Assembly (NCBI RefSeq): GCF_023715505.1
Contig: NZ_JAMBOH010000005.1
Span: 62,001 to 126,000, forward strand
Source: Neobacillus cucumis
GTDB lineage: Bacteria > Bacillota > Bacilli > Bacillales_B > DSM-18226
Length of the DNA: 64,000 bases
Direction of reading: 5' to 3'
In this document: one piece after another, positions 54,831 to 64,000 of the stretch
How the letters are laid out: each line of letters begins with the position of its first letter
Numbering within the stretch: position 1 is the stretch's first letter
Translations under genes and position numbers: made by a program
The notes under the pieces: generated by a model
The model's input: only the letters and a program-made list of their open reading frames with translations
The model's database searches: none
What the model was told of the DNA's origin: nothing

Positions 54831-54858
54831 CATCAGAAGGGGGTTGACCCTTCTGATG
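54831..54858. terminator. Hairpin between dpaB and asd
   Basis: CATCAGAAGGG-GGTTGA-CCCTTCTGATG, a perfect 11-bp stem. On the minus strand no T-run follows, so termination there may be partial; this separates sporulation-only dpaAB from vegetative asd-dapG-dapA. Confidence 0.6.
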
Positions 54859-54924
54859 AAAGATTAATTTATTTTAACATATTCTTATTAAGAAATAACC
54901 TTTTTTAGCGAAAGTGGGGGAAAT

Positions 54925-55524
54925 TTAGTCGGAATCCTTATATCTCTCCACTAAAACAGGCTGGAGTTGTTTCCCTTCAAGAGCAGCTTCTACTGTTTGC
55001 GTTAGCAGTGTCATTCTCGCAACCATTGAATTTGGCTTTTTCATTGGGTCGTCCTGACCATATGGAATAAAATAAATATTTTTGGTTGCCATCAGCCTCA
55101 TTAGATTAACTCCATTTAAACCTAAGGCATCATTCGTTGAAATTCCAAGGACAACAGGCTTTAAATTTCTTAACGTTGCCTTGGCAGCCATTAATACTGG
55201 GCTATCATTCATAGCATTCGCAAACTTACTCAGCGAAACACCCGTTAAAGGTGCAATGACCATGCAATCAAGAGGGATTTTGGGACCTAATGGCTCTGCT
55301 TTGACAATAGAGTCAATAACCTTATTTCCAGTCAAGTCTTCAATTCTTTGAATCCAATCTTCTCCCTTTCCAAAACGGGTATCCGTATTTTGAACGGTAA
55401 AGGTTACAATTGGCATTACCTCTGCACCGGCTTGAACTAGTTTTTCTATTTCCGGGAATACAGCATCATACGTACAATGTGAGCCCGTTAGACCAAAGCC
55501 AATTCTTTTACCTTTTAAACTCAT
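54925..55524 (-). CDS. dpaB: Dipicolinate synthase subunit B
   Basis: 199 aa flavoprotein-like (UbiX/PPC decarboxylase fold): GFGLTGSHCTYDAVFPEIE at the N-terminus and VIAPLTGVSLSKFANAMNDSP. With DpaA it oxidises dihydrodipicolinate to dipicolinic acid in the mother cell. Its start overlaps the dpaA stop (ATGA). Confidence 0.95.
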   Translation of the reverse strand: MSLKGKRIGFGLTGSHCTYDAVFPEIEKLVQAGAEVMPIVTFTVQNTDTRFGKGEDWIQRIEDLTGNKVIDSIVKAEPLGPKIPLDCMVIAPLTGVSLSKFANAMNDSPVLMAAKATLRNLKPVVLGISTNDALGLNGVNLMRLMATKNIYFIPYGQDDPMKKPNSMVARMTLLTQTVEAALEGKQLQPVLVERYKDSD

Positions 55525-56423
55525 TTCTCTTTCCCCTTTCGCGTTCTTAAATCTTCCTGAAGCAGTTGGGCTAGGACATTGGCTAGAATTTGGCCTGCCG
55601 TTTTTGGAGCTACTATTCCTGGTAATCCGGGAGCAAGCAGTGCTTTTATACCCCTTTTTTCTGCATACCTGAAGTCAGTCCCGCCAGGCTTTGAGGCCAA
55701 GTCTATGATCAGAGTATGGGCAGGCAGTTTTGAAATGACCATGGCTGTGACAATTAGATGTGGCGCTGTATTAATTAAAATATCGGTATCTTTAACTTCG
55801 TTAACCAAATTACTTAAGTGAAAGGGAGTTATACCCATTTCCGTGATCCTGGCCAAGTGCTCACTTTTTCTTGCCCCAACCTTTACCTTTGCTCCAAGTG
55901 CCGCAAAAGTTCTCGCTACACTCATACCAACCCTTCCTAAACCTAGTACGGTTACATTGGAACCATGAATGGTAAAGTCTGTATGTTGAATGGCCATCAT
56001 AATCGTGCCTTCGACGGTTGGGATGGAATTATAAATGGCAACATCATCCCTTTCAAATAATTGAATCAGGGTTCGTTTTGCCTCTTTTGTTATCCCGTTT
56101 AAATAAGAGTTCGTAATACCTGAGTAAATTGAACAATGTTCGGGGGTTTTGCTTAAGATATCACTTGTTAAAATGACCTTTTCGTTTGAAAAGATGGTTT
56201 CTACCTGGCCTTCTAAATTTGTTCCGGGCACAGGCAAAATGATGGCATCCATATTGGAAAAATCAACTTCATCGAGCTTTTCTTTGACCGCACCGGTAAA
56301 AGCGTGATCCAGCTGTTCAAAGCCAATAAGCGATAATCTCGCATCTAATTCGGTTAACCTACGGATGATTTCCAGCTGTCTGGCATCACCGCCTATTACG
56401 GCTATCTGCATCCCTGTCAGCAT
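55521..56423 (-). CDS. dpaA: Dipicolinate synthase subunit A
   Basis: 300 aa. It begins MLTGMQIAVIGGDARQLEII, followed by an NAD-binding VLGLGRVGMSVARTFAALGA (about 155-174) and ALLAPGLPGIVAPKTAGQIL near the end. ATG at 56423, 9 nt after AAGGTG, gives the standard N-terminus; the in-frame ATG at 56483 adds 20 unrelated residues. A sigma-K promoter candidate lies 65-95 bp upstream. Confidence 0.96.
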   Translation of the reverse strand: MLTGMQIAVIGGDARQLEIIRRLTELDARLSLIGFEQLDHAFTGAVKEKLDEVDFSNMDAIILPVPGTNLEGQVETIFSNEKVILTSDILSKTPEHCSIYSGITNSYLNGITKEAKRTLIQLFERDDVAIYNSIPTVEGTIMMAIQHTDFTIHGSNVTVLGLGRVGMSVARTFAALGAKVKVGARKSEHLARITEMGITPFHLSNLVNEVKDTDILINTAPHLIVTAMVISKLPAHTLIIDLASKPGGTDFRYAEKRGIKALLAPGLPGIVAPKTAGQILANVLAQLLQEDLRTRKGKEK

Positions 56424-56488
56424 GAAAACTTTCACCTTCTTTTTTTTATAAATCCAACTTGGAATTCCATTTTCTGTTATCACTTCAA

Positions 56489-56517
56489 CATCTTATGTAA
56501 GATTGCTTGATTAGGTG
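56489..56517 (-). promoter_or_regulatory. Sigma-K-like promoter of dpaAB
   Basis: Minus strand CACC (56514-56517), 16 bp, CATAAGATG (56489-56497): one mismatch to CATAnnnTA. Same spacing as the cotE candidate. dpaAB is a known sigma-K operon. Confidence 0.55.
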
Positions 56518-56537
56518 AGTTTTCCATGACAGGAAAT

Positions 56538-56578
56538 AAAAAAAGCCCAAGCAAGTGTAATCTTGCCTAGGCTTTTTT
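56538..56578 (-). terminator. ymxH terminator
   Basis: Minus strand AAAAAAGCC...GCAAG / CTTGC...GGCTTTTTTT: a two-part stem with an internal mismatch, ending in a T-run. Confidence 0.88.
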
Positions 56579-56579
56579 C

Positions 56580-56828
56580 CTAATCACCAGTATGTTCGGG
56601 GACATCAATAATAATCATATCGGAACCGATTTTTTTTATGTGCTGCCATGGCACCCTAATTTCTTCTCCTTGTTTTCGAAAACCAAACCATTTTAGTGAA
56701 GGAATCAGCAGTGCTTGAATTTGTCCTGTGTATTCATTTATGTCTAAATCCGTTTGTCCTAATACACCAAGACGCTCAGCCTTTTTCACATCGACAATCT
56801 CTTTCCCGCTTAATTCACTTAACCTCAT
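56580..56828 (-). CDS. ymxH: YlmC/YmxH-family PRC-barrel sporulation protein
   Basis: 82 aa, MRLSELSGKEIVDVKKAERL at the start and a PRC-barrel pattern (LGQTDLDINEYTGQIQALLIP; IRVPWQHIKKIGSDMIIID). Family members are conserved in spore formers; their role is not established. ATG at 56828, 9 nt after AGGGGG, is chosen over TTG at 56834. Confidence 0.9.
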   Translation of the reverse strand: MRLSELSGKEIVDVKKAERLGVLGQTDLDINEYTGQIQALLIPSLKWFGFRKQGEEIRVPWQHIKKIGSDMIIIDVPEHTGD

Positions 56829-56892
56829 TGCCAACTACCCCCTATGACACACTTTTCTATTAGTTTATATGGGGAGGACAAATTTTAGAATA

Positions 56893-56929
56893 ATAAAGAA
56901 GAGGTATTCGCAATAATGTGAATACCTCT
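56893..56929 (-). terminator. mlpA terminator
   Basis: Minus strand AGAGGTATTC-ACATTATTGC-GAATACCTCT then TCTTTATT. Confidence 0.78.
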
Positions 56930-56934
56930 TTCGA

Positions 56935-58173
56935 TTATGACATTTTATTTGGGAATTCACCACTCGGACTTATTAGGGTTACTGAATATTTGTCATTAAA
57001 TATAGCTCTTCCCATTTCATCCACACGGTTTTTCGTAACAGCATCGATCTGCTCGATAATTTCATCAAGTGAACGATGGCGTTTTAAAAGCAGCTCATTT
57101 TTCCCATTTCGGCTCATCCGGCTATTGGTACTCTCTAAACTCAACATCAAACTGCCTTTTAATTGTTCTTTACTATTTGTCAGTTCCTTTTCGGTAATTC
57201 CATCTTGTTTTAACTTATCTAATGTTTCCTGTATGGTCTCATATAAAAGATCGAGCTGTTTTGCCCCGGTTCCTCCGTAGACTGTCAAAATTCCGCTATC
57301 TAAGTAGGCTGAATGATATGAGAAAACGGAATAGGCCAAGCCTCTTTGTTCGCGTACTTCTTGAAATAATCTGGAGCTCATGCTGCCGCCTAAAATATTG
57401 TTGAGGGTAATTAAACTATAAACATCCTCATGGCCCACTTTCAAACCTTCAAAACCGATACAAAGGTGAGCTTGTTCTGTTTCTTTCTTTCTGGAAATTC
57501 GATTTGAATGAAAAACAGGGATGTTTTCAGGGACTTCTTTTGAATTCCCCTGATAAGAACCAAAATAATTTTCAACTTCTTTAATAAAACTCTCGGATAC
57601 ATTTCCCGCAATTGAAATGACCACATTTTCAGGTGTATACCGTTGATGTATATAATCCTTTAATGAATCACCTGTAAACGTATTTAAAGTATCTTCTGTT
57701 CCGAGAATCGGATACCCAAGCGGGTGATCTTCAAATACTGCCCTGCTTAACAAATCATGGACAATATCATCTGGTGTATCCTCATACATTTTGATTTCTT
57801 CCAAGACCACATTGCGTTCCTTGTTTAATTCCTCTTCTACAAACGTAGAGTTAAAGAACATGTCGGCTAACACATCTAAAGCAAACTTAGAATGTGTATC
57901 AAGTACTTTTGCATAGTAACAAGTATACTCCTTCGATGTAAAAGCATTCACTTGACCGCCAATACTATCAAAAGATTCAGCAATTTCCTTTGCTGATCTA
58001 GTGGTTGTCCCTTTGAAAAACATATGCTCAAGGAAATGGGAAACACCATTTGTCTTTGGATCCTCATTCCTAGAACCCGTTCCAATCCATACACCTATCG
58101 CAACTGATCGAACGGTAGGGATATTCTCTAGAACAATTCTTACTCCATTTTGGCAAGTATACTTATTAATCAT
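56935..58173 (-). CDS. mlpA: M16-family zinc protease MlpA (YmxG)
   Basis: 412 aa. Zinc motif HFLEH (about 50-54) in VSHFLEHMFFKG and a distal glutamate in the NVVLEEIKMYEDTPDD segment complete the M16 site. The C-terminal half has the R/Y substrate residues (EQRGLAYSVFSYHSAY). ATG at 58173 after AGGAGG is preferred over 58206. It follows ylxY; the 240-bp gap holds only a GGCAGCTGCC palindrome. Confidence 0.94.
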   Translation of the reverse strand: MINKYTCQNGVRIVLENIPTVRSVAIGVWIGTGSRNEDPKTNGVSHFLEHMFFKGTTTRSAKEIAESFDSIGGQVNAFTSKEYTCYYAKVLDTHSKFALDVLADMFFNSTFVEEELNKERNVVLEEIKMYEDTPDDIVHDLLSRAVFEDHPLGYPILGTEDTLNTFTGDSLKDYIHQRYTPENVVISIAGNVSESFIKEVENYFGSYQGNSKEVPENIPVFHSNRISRKKETEQAHLCIGFEGLKVGHEDVYSLITLNNILGGSMSSRLFQEVREQRGLAYSVFSYHSAYLDSGILTVYGGTGAKQLDLLYETIQETLDKLKQDGITEKELTNSKEQLKGSLMLSLESTNSRMSRNGKNELLLKRHRSLDEIIEQIDAVTKNRVDEMGRAIFNDKYSVTLISPSGEFPNKMS

Positions 58174-58412
58174 TGACTTCCTCCTGTCTATACAGCGAAA
58201 CTTCAAAAAGCAAGTGGATACCCCACTCTCAACTAATCGGACTTATACAGGCAGCTGCCCCCCGCCTATAGCATACTTTCCTCTAAGTTTTAAAAAGCTG
58301 TTGTCTTCTTGCTTTTGTTTAGTAGGATTAAATTGCAGACGCTACTACTCCAATTATTTATTATACTTTCTTACATGTATTTTCTCCAAATTTCTGAGAT
58401 AGGTTACCTTTA

Positions 58413-59360
58413 TTATTTTATTATTCTTTCCTCATCCATTAATTCACTAACCGTCCCTATTTGCAAATTCTTTTTTTCAATTAACGTAATTAACCGGTCT
58501 AAAGATTTAGCTGTGGATTCAGTTGGGTGCATGAGAACTATTGAGCCTTTGTCTATTTTAGAAATAACTCGATTAATTAAAATCTCTGGAGATGGCTTAC
58601 GCCAATCAACTGTGTCAACCGTCCACATCACCGTTTTCATGTTTAATTCATCCGCTATTTTGACCGTTTCATCACGGTAGCTCCCACTTGGCGGTGCAAA
58701 CCATACACATTTTTCACCTGTGGCGGCTTCAATAATTTCATTTGTTTTGATCATTTGTTCTCTTGTCTTTACGGCCGTCAGCTTGCTCATATCTGGATGA
58801 GAATAAGAATGATTTCCTACCTCATGACCAGCACTAACAATCATTTTGGCCAGCTCCGGGTTCTTCTTTGTCCAGTTCCCTTCAAGAAAAAAGGTTGCAG
58901 ACACGTTATGTTTTTTTAATGTTGCAAGCATTTCGGATAAATATTCATTTCCCCAAGCTACATTTATTATGAAGGAAACCATCGGTTTATCCGGATGGCC
59001 CTTATAAATCGGAGTGGGCGGCAGGTTTTCAAGATGTACTTGTGGTTTTGTCTGGACGAACACAAGCTTTTGCTCATCAAATTCTCCCTTTTTCTTCATC
59101 TTTTTATAGGATGCAGCTATATCAACTTTAAGGCCATTATATCCTGGAATGGCCTTCCAAACAGAATCAATCTTTGCATTGGAAGGCGGAACTTCATATG
59201 TATGTGCATTTTTCACTATTTTTTGATACAGAGGATCTGTCTGCTTCACCACCGGAAGTGCAGATTCTGTTAACGATGCTATATAGTTTTCAACAATGGG
59301 ATTGTTGACGGAAAACCAAGCAGCAAAACAAATGACAATTATAATACCAGCATTCTTCAT
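58413..59360 (-). CDS. ylxY: YlxY-type polysaccharide deacetylase-like protein
   Basis: 315 aa with an N-terminal signal anchor (about 4-19) and a NodB domain (about 125-300). Motif 2 HSYSH (H184, H188) and motif 3 (FAPPSGSYRDE) are present, but motif 1, normally TFDDG with the catalytic base, reads IINVAWGNE (131-139), so the key aspartates are missing. It may bind rather than deacetylate glycans. ATG after AAGGGGG. Its place between pnp and mlpA is standard for Bacillus. Confidence 0.9.
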   Translation of the reverse strand: MKNAGIIIVICFAAWFSVNNPIVENYIASLTESALPVVKQTDPLYQKIVKNAHTYEVPPSNAKIDSVWKAIPGYNGLKVDIAASYKKMKKKGEFDEQKLVFVQTKPQVHLENLPPTPIYKGHPDKPMVSFIINVAWGNEYLSEMLATLKKHNVSATFFLEGNWTKKNPELAKMIVSAGHEVGNHSYSHPDMSKLTAVKTREQMIKTNEIIEAATGEKCVWFAPPSGSYRDETVKIADELNMKTVMWTVDTVDWRKPSPEILINRVISKIDKGSIVLMHPTESTAKSLDRLITLIEKKNLQIGTVSELMDEERIIK

Positions 59361-59414
59361 CTACCATTCCCCCTTACTTATAGATTATGTTTAAGAGGGA
59401 CAAGGTAGAACTTA

Positions 59415-59548
59415 AGAAAAGCGCAAGGCGCCCGCCTATCGGCGACAAGCACAAGACGAGCCGGCCGAAAGGTTGTTCTTTAACCTTTTGGACGGATTGG
59501 CTTGTGACCTCGAGCCGATGGCGCCTGGAGCTAGACAATTCTCAAAGT
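59415..59548. repeat. Dispersed palindromic repeat, copy G
   Basis: AGAAAAGCGCAAGGCGCC ... GGCGCCTGGAGCTAGACAAT, followed by TCTCAAAGTTAAAAACTTTT. Inner arm CAAGACGAGCCGGCCG / GGATTGGCTTGTGACCTCGA matches the inverse of copies E and F. Confidence 0.82.
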
Positions 59549-59622
59549 TAAAAACTTTTATACTTTCTTATCTCACTTGAAAAACGGTGGTTCAAAATAA
59601 CTCTGCAAAATGTTTTGCATAG

Positions 59623-59650
59623 AAAAAGCCAGGGAATTCCCTGGCTTTTT
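59623..59650. terminator. pnp terminator
   Basis: AAAAAGCCAGGG-AA/TT-CCCTGGCTTTTT: a perfect 28-nt palindrome with flanking A and T runs, 24 bp past the pnp stop. Confidence 0.9.
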
Positions 59651-59673
59651 CCCGTAATAAAATTCACTCAATA

Positions 59674-61791
59674 TTACTGTTTCTCTTCTGCCTTCTCACG
59701 CTGTTCTTTTAAGACTGCTTTACGTGACAAGTTCACCCGGCCTTGCTTATCAATTTCCGTTACCTTCACTAAAATTTCATCGCCAATTTTCAAGACATCT
59801 TCAACTTTTCCTACTCGCTCTTCCGCAAGTTCTGAAATGTGGACAAGTCCGTCTTTTCCAGCAAAGATTTCAACAAAGGCGCCAAACTTTTCAATCCGCT
59901 TAACTTTACCAAGATACAGTTCGCCTACTTGAACCTCACGAACGATATCTTCAATGATTTTCTTAGCCTTTTGGTTCATTTCTTGATTAGTTGAGGCAAT
60001 AAAGACAGTACCATCCTGCTCGATATCAATCTTAACACCAGTTTCTTCAATAATCTTATTGATTTGTTTACCACTAGGTCCAATAACATCACGAATTTTG
60101 TCCGGATTAATGCTCATCGTTAAGATTTTTGGTGCGAATTGAGAAAGCTCTGTTCTCGGTTCTGTAATCGTAGCTAGCATGGAATCTAAAATATGCATTC
60201 TTCCCACTTTCGCTTGCTGCAGGGCTTCCTCTAAAATTTCACGGGAAAGACCTTCAATCTTAATATCCATTTGAAGAGCTGTTACCCCTTTAGCTGTTCC
60301 GGCAACTTTGAAATCCATGTCACCAAGGTGATCTTCCATGCCTTGAATATCAGATAATACTGTATAATGCTCACCTGATTTAACAAGTCCCATTGCAATC
60401 CCCGCAACAGGGGCTTTAATTGGAACACCCGCATCCATCATCGCTAATGTACTTGCACAAATACTAGCTTGGGATGTGGAACCATTGGATTCAAGTACCT
60501 CAGAAACAAGGCGAATTGTATACGGGAAATCTTTTTCAGATGGAATAACTGGTTCAAGTGCACGCTCACCAAGTGCACCATGTCCAATTTCACGACGGCC
60601 TGGACCACGAATTGGACCTGTTTCCCCTACACTAAAGGAAGGGAAGTTATAGTGATGCATAAATCGTTTTTCTTCTTCAATTCCTAAACCATCAAGGATT
60701 TGGACATCTCCCATTGCCCCAAGTGTACATATGCTTAAAGCTTGAGTCTGTCCGCGAGTAAATAAGCCGGAACCATGTGTACGAGGCAAAATGCCTACCT
60801 GAGATGACAATGGACGAATTTCATCAATTTTACGGCCATCTGGGCGAATCTTTTCAACCGTGATTAAACGGCGGACCTCACCTTTAACAATCTTGTCCAA
60901 GATTTGTTTAACCTGCTTCAATTGATCCTCTGTAGCTTCGAGTTCCTCATATCTTGCCATTACTTGGTTTTTAACCTCTTTAATGGCATCCTCACGTGCA
61001 TGTTTTTCTTGAACCTGAATAGCCTTTACCATGTCAGATTCACAAATTCCTCTAACTTCAGCTTCGAGTTCTTGATCAATTTCATATAAGTTAACTTCTC
61101 TTTTTTCTTTACCAATTTCCGCAACAATTTTTTCTTGAAACTCAATTAAACGTTTGATCTCATCATGACCGAACATGATAGCTTCAAGCATGGTTTCTTC
61201 CGGTACTTCCAAAGCCCCAGCCTCTACCATGTTAATAGCATCCTTTGTCCCAGCAACAGTTAAGTGGATATCACTTTTTTCCGCCTGTTCAACGTTTGGA
61301 TTAATAACAAACTCGTTATTAACACGTCCAACTACTACACCAGCAATTGGACCCTCAAATGGAATATCAGAAGTACTCAATGCCAACGAAGAACCAAACA
61401 TCGCAGCCATTTCTGTTGAACAATCTTGGTCCACACTCATGACAATGCTGATAACTTGTACATCATTTCGGAAACCATCAGCAAAAAGTGGACGAATTGG
61501 ACGGTCGATCAACCGGCTGGCTAAAATAGCCTTTTCACTTGGTCGTCCTTCACGTTTAATAAAGCCGCCAGGAATTTTACCAACCGCATATAAACGCTCT
61601 TCGTAGTTAACGGTTAATGGAAAAAAATCGAGGTTTTTTGGTTCTTTTGATGCAGTAGCCGTACTTAAAACAGCTGTATCTCCATAACGGACTAAAACTG
61701 CACCGTTCGCTTGTTTCGCTAATTGGCCAATTTCAACCGTTAATTTTCGGCCGGCCCAATCCATAGAATATTCATGTTTTATTTGTTCCAT
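59674..61791 (-). CDS. pnp: Polyribonucleotide nucleotidyltransferase (PNPase)
   Basis: 705 aa. Two RNase PH-like domains (1-215 and about 310-545; [17 protein letters not shown] in the second), a KH domain ([25 protein letters not shown], about 555-610) and an S1 domain ([20 protein letters not shown], about 620-690). It degrades RNA 3' to 5' by phosphorolysis. ATG after AGAGGGG. It is downstream of rpsO, as usual, with a terminator in between. Confidence 0.98.
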   Translation of the reverse strand: MEQIKHEYSMDWAGRKLTVEIGQLAKQANGAVLVRYGDTAVLSTATASKEPKNLDFFPLTVNYEERLYAVGKIPGGFIKREGRPSEKAILASRLIDRPIRPLFADGFRNDVQVISIVMSVDQDCSTEMAAMFGSSLALSTSDIPFEGPIAGVVVGRVNNEFVINPNVEQAEKSDIHLTVAGTKDAINMVEAGALEVPEETMLEAIMFGHDEIKRLIEFQEKIVAEIGKEKREVNLYEIDQELEAEVRGICESDMVKAIQVQEKHAREDAIKEVKNQVMARYEELEATEDQLKQVKQILDKIVKGEVRRLITVEKIRPDGRKIDEIRPLSSQVGILPRTHGSGLFTRGQTQALSICTLGAMGDVQILDGLGIEEEKRFMHHYNFPSFSVGETGPIRGPGRREIGHGALGERALEPVIPSEKDFPYTIRLVSEVLESNGSTSQASICASTLAMMDAGVPIKAPVAGIAMGLVKSGEHYTVLSDIQGMEDHLGDMDFKVAGTAKGVTALQMDIKIEGLSREILEEALQQAKVGRMHILDSMLATITEPRTELSQFAPKILTMSINPDKIRDVIGPSGKQINKIIEETGVKIDIEQDGTVFIASTNQEMNQKAKKIIEDIVREVQVGELYLGKVKRIEKFGAFVEIFAGKDGLVHISELAEERVGKVEDVLKIGDEILVKVTEIDKQGRVNLSRKAVLKEQREKAEEKQ

Positions 61792-61978
61792 ATTATTACC
61801 CCTCTCTAACTAAATCCTTAGAAGGATGATACGAAAGAAAGCCTCTCGGTTAATCACCAACTAATTCTCACTCATATAAAAAAAGCCCTTAAAGCTTATT
61901 GTTTAAACCAAATTATTAATAGTATGCACAGAAAAGCTTAGACTTAAAATTATGTATAAAAAAATGTTTTTTTGCTAA

Positions 61979-62004
61979 CAAAAAAGCGGGAAAAATCCCG
62001 CTTC
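61979..62004 (-). terminator. rpsO terminator
   Basis: Minus strand AAGCGGGA-TTT-TCCCGCTT then TTTTGTT. Confidence 0.88.
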
Positions 62005-62009
62005 TGTGA

Positions 62010-62291
<282 letters not shown>

Positions 62292-62373
62292 CTAAAGTTT
62301 TCATATCCCCTGTTACCGAGCAAGCGTCGGAGACTCGACTTGCCAAGTAAAGGTTTGTTTTAATACGTATTTA

Positions 62374-62402
62374 AGAATACATGGTTTTACGGCAAATTGC
62401 AA
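62374..62402 (-). promoter_or_regulatory. Candidate rpsO promoter
   Basis: Minus strand TTGCAA (62397-62402), 17 bp, TATTCT (62374-62379), about 95 bp before rpsO. Confidence 0.4.
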
Positions 62403-62450
62403 GTTAAAACCTGAATATATTGTAAGAAATGCTTCTTTATAGCAGCATGC

Positions 62451-63404
62451 CTAAGAAGATTGTCGATTCTTTTCAAAGTAAGAGAGTGCATTTTGTTTAT
62501 CTTTTTCAATCTGTGTAACAAGTTCAACAATACCAGCAAATTTTTGCTCTTTACGAAGATAAAGATGCCATTCAATGACAACCTCGCTGCCATAGATGTC
62601 CTCATGAAAATCAAACAAGTGAACCTCTACAGAAACCTTTAGTGATTCTTTATTAAATGTAGGCTTATAGCCAACATTACAGACTCCATCAAACCACCTA
62701 TTATCAACCTTTAATCTAACAGCATAAACACCAGTTGGCGGGATAATATAATCATCAAATAAATCGACATTTGCTGTCGGAAAACCGATAGTTCGCCCTC
62801 GTTTATCCCCGTGGACTACAATACCCGATGTAGTATAGAAACGTCCAAGCAGTACGGGAAGCTCTATGGTCTCACCTGCATTAAGCAGGCGGCGGATTCT
62901 TGTAGAACTTACCTTTTCATCCGTTTGCACATATTTCGGAACAACCGTATAACTAAATTGATTTCGTGAATGAAATGGCAGGGTTTCCATTGTTCCTTTC
63001 CCCATCCGGCCATATGTGAAATCAAATCCGGCCACAACGTGTTGTACATTTAATCCAATAATATATTGATCAATAAATTCTTGTGGCAAAAGATAGGCAA
63101 ATTCTGCGGTAAACTCGATAATAAATAAATAATCAATCCCTAATTCTTCAATTATCTTCACTTTATCCGATAATGGGGTAATATAGTGAACATGTTGTGT
63201 GTTCTTCCCTAACACAACAGATGGATGCGGGTCAAATGTCATAACGGCACTGGATAATGCTTTTTCGTCCGCCTGCCTTTTTGCCTCCAGTATTACTTGT
63301 TGATGACCGCAGTGGACCCCGTCAAAATAACCAAGAGCTATTGCTAAGGGAGGAAACTCTGTATTAATTACATTAATTGGGTAACTAAGCCGTATTACTT
63401 CCAA
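62451..63404 (-). CDS. ribF: Bifunctional riboflavin kinase/FAD synthetase
   Basis: 317 aa. FMN adenylyltransferase half: GYFDGVHCGHQQVI (25-38), VSSTRIRRLL; riboflavin kinase half: GRTIGFPTANVDLF with the GxPTAN signature, and GVYAVRL. So both activities are present, unlike the paralogue at 46-915. TTG start at 63404 after AAGGTGAG. It follows truB by 34 bp. Confidence 0.97.
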   Translation of the reverse strand: MEVIRLSYPINVINTEFPPLAIALGYFDGVHCGHQQVILEAKRQADEKALSSAVMTFDPHPSVVLGKNTQHVHYITPLSDKVKIIEELGIDYLFIIEFTAEFAYLLPQEFIDQYIIGLNVQHVVAGFDFTYGRMGKGTMETLPFHSRNQFSYTVVPKYVQTDEKVSSTRIRRLLNAGETIELPVLLGRFYTTSGIVVHGDKRGRTIGFPTANVDLFDDYIIPPTGVYAVRLKVDNRWFDGVCNVGYKPTFNKESLKVSVEVHLFDFHEDIYGSEVVIEWHLYLRKEQKFAGIVELVTQIEKDKQNALSYFEKNRQSS

Positions 63405-63437
63405 TGAAACTCACCTTTTCTATTCCGTACCTTTTTA

Positions 63438-64000
63438 TTAAATCTCGTTACGTAATACCTTAACGGGTTTGAGGAGATTCGGCTTGCTGGGGTGCTTAGC
63501 ATAAATAGCGAGAGCCGTTCCATCATCCGTTTCAGCGATTATTGGTCCGTTAATTATTTTTAAATAATCTGGTGTTTCTAACAGTGCACCATTTTTCACT
63601 TTCTCTGCTACTTTATCATTAATACGAAATTTCGGCAAATGAGAAAGTGCAGTTTCTAACGGTCTTAAAACATTTGAAATCGTCCCCTCTTCCATATGCC
63701 TTTCAATATCCTCAAAAGTTAAACAATCCTCCAAAGTAAAGCTAGCCGATTGGATTCTTTGCAAATACGACATATGGGCAGGAAAACCAAGAATCTCCCC
63801 AATCATCACGGCTAAGGTACGGATATAGGTTCCTTTGCTGCAGGTAACCCTAAAACGAAATGAAATCGTTTCTCCTTCAAATTGCTCCCTTTCATCAAGT
63901 AATTCAATGGAGTAAATCGATACCACCCTGGTTGGCCGTTCTACTTCAATCCCTTTTCGGGCATATTCATATAGACGAACACCTCCTACCTTCACGGCAG
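63438..64000 (-). CDS. truB: tRNA pseudouridine(55) synthase TruB, C-terminal part (cut by window end)
   Basis: The last 187 or so residues: AVKVGGVRLYEYARKG (the Y-x-A-x-K-x2-G-x-R-L-Y motif), CSKGTYIRTLAVMIGE and the C-terminal domain. The start codon and the catalytic aspartate lie beyond base 64000. It modifies U55 in the tRNA T-loop. Upstream of ribF as in B. subtilis. Confidence 0.95.
   Translation of the reverse strand, partial: AVKVGGVRLYEYARKGIEVERPTRVVSIYSIELLDEREQFEGETISFRFRVTCSKGTYIRTLAVMIGEILGFPAHMSYLQRIQSASFTLEDCLTFEDIERHMEEGTISNVLRPLETALSHLPKFRINDKVAEKVKNGALLETPDYLKIINGPIIAETDDGTALAIYAKHPSKPNLLKPVKVLRNEI

Noticed and set aside
9163..59548. CRISPR array
   Set aside because: Repeat copies are kilobases apart, palindromic and without spacers; no cas genes in the window.

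Overview
The window is a piece of a low-GC, endospore-forming Bacillaceae chromosome (Bacillus, Neobacillus or a close relative). Evidence: the gene order truB-ribF-rpsO-pnp-ylxY-mlpA-ymxH-dpaA-dpaB-asd-dapG-dapA-rnjB-tepA-ylzJ-spoIIIE-ymfC ... ymfF-ymfH-ymfI-ymfJ-ymfK-ymfM-pgsA-cinA-recA-rny-ymdB-spoVS ... miaB-ricA-cotE is the classic Bacillus recA neighbourhood; spore genes (cotE, spoVS, dpaAB, spoIIIE) are present; start codons are ATG/GTG/TTG behind strong AGGAGG-type sites. The chromosome is shown in reverse: every gene except one acetyltransferase is on the minus strand, so the core block reads from about 64 kb down to 20 kb and the accessory block lies downstream, from about 20 kb to 1.

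Core block (about 20.4-64 kb). It encodes RNA decay and modification (PNPase, RNase J2, RNase Y, RicA, MiaB, TruB), flavin synthesis (RibF), diaminopimelate and dipicolinate synthesis, a BMP/ABC nucleoside importer with a GntR regulator, two M16-protease-like proteins, phospholipid synthesis (PgsA), SOS recombination (RecA with a LexA box) and a 2-oxoacid:ferredoxin oxidoreductase (korAB). Many units end in clear intrinsic terminators. I could read sigma-A promoters for rny, recA and miaB, a sigma-H promoter for spoVS, and sigma-K-like promoters for dpaA and cotE.

Accessory block (1-20.3 kb). Bases 1-15.3 kb hold two parallel sets of aromatic-ring meta-cleavage enzymes: flavin-dependent monooxygenases of acyl-CoA-dehydrogenase fold, an HpaC-type flavin reductase, two extradiol dioxygenases about 68 percent identical, two C-C bond hydrolases, two MFS importers, a TcuA/KstD-like FAD dehydrogenase, a GntR regulator and a XylR_N/V4R-PucR type sensor-regulator. 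A second RibF-like protein, whose riboflavin-kinase signature is gone, sits in the same operon as one monooxygenase and may supply FAD locally. The substrate cannot be read from sequence; enzymes of the lower pathway (hydratase, aldolase, acylating dehydrogenase) are not in the window.

Between the catabolic genes and cotE is the most unusual unit (15.7-18.6 kb): an apparent four-gene operon of a divergent Lgt-family membrane protein, a radical SAM protein with the cysteine layout of archaeal tetraether-lipid-synthase (Tes/MJ0619-like) enzymes, a small membrane protein and a second flavin reductase. This looks like an undescribed membrane-lipid or lipoprotein modification system.

Seven copies of a dispersed palindromic intergenic repeat, with conserved termini, are scattered through the window, and a small array of ATCCGCCAG-like units lies between ymfH and ymfI.
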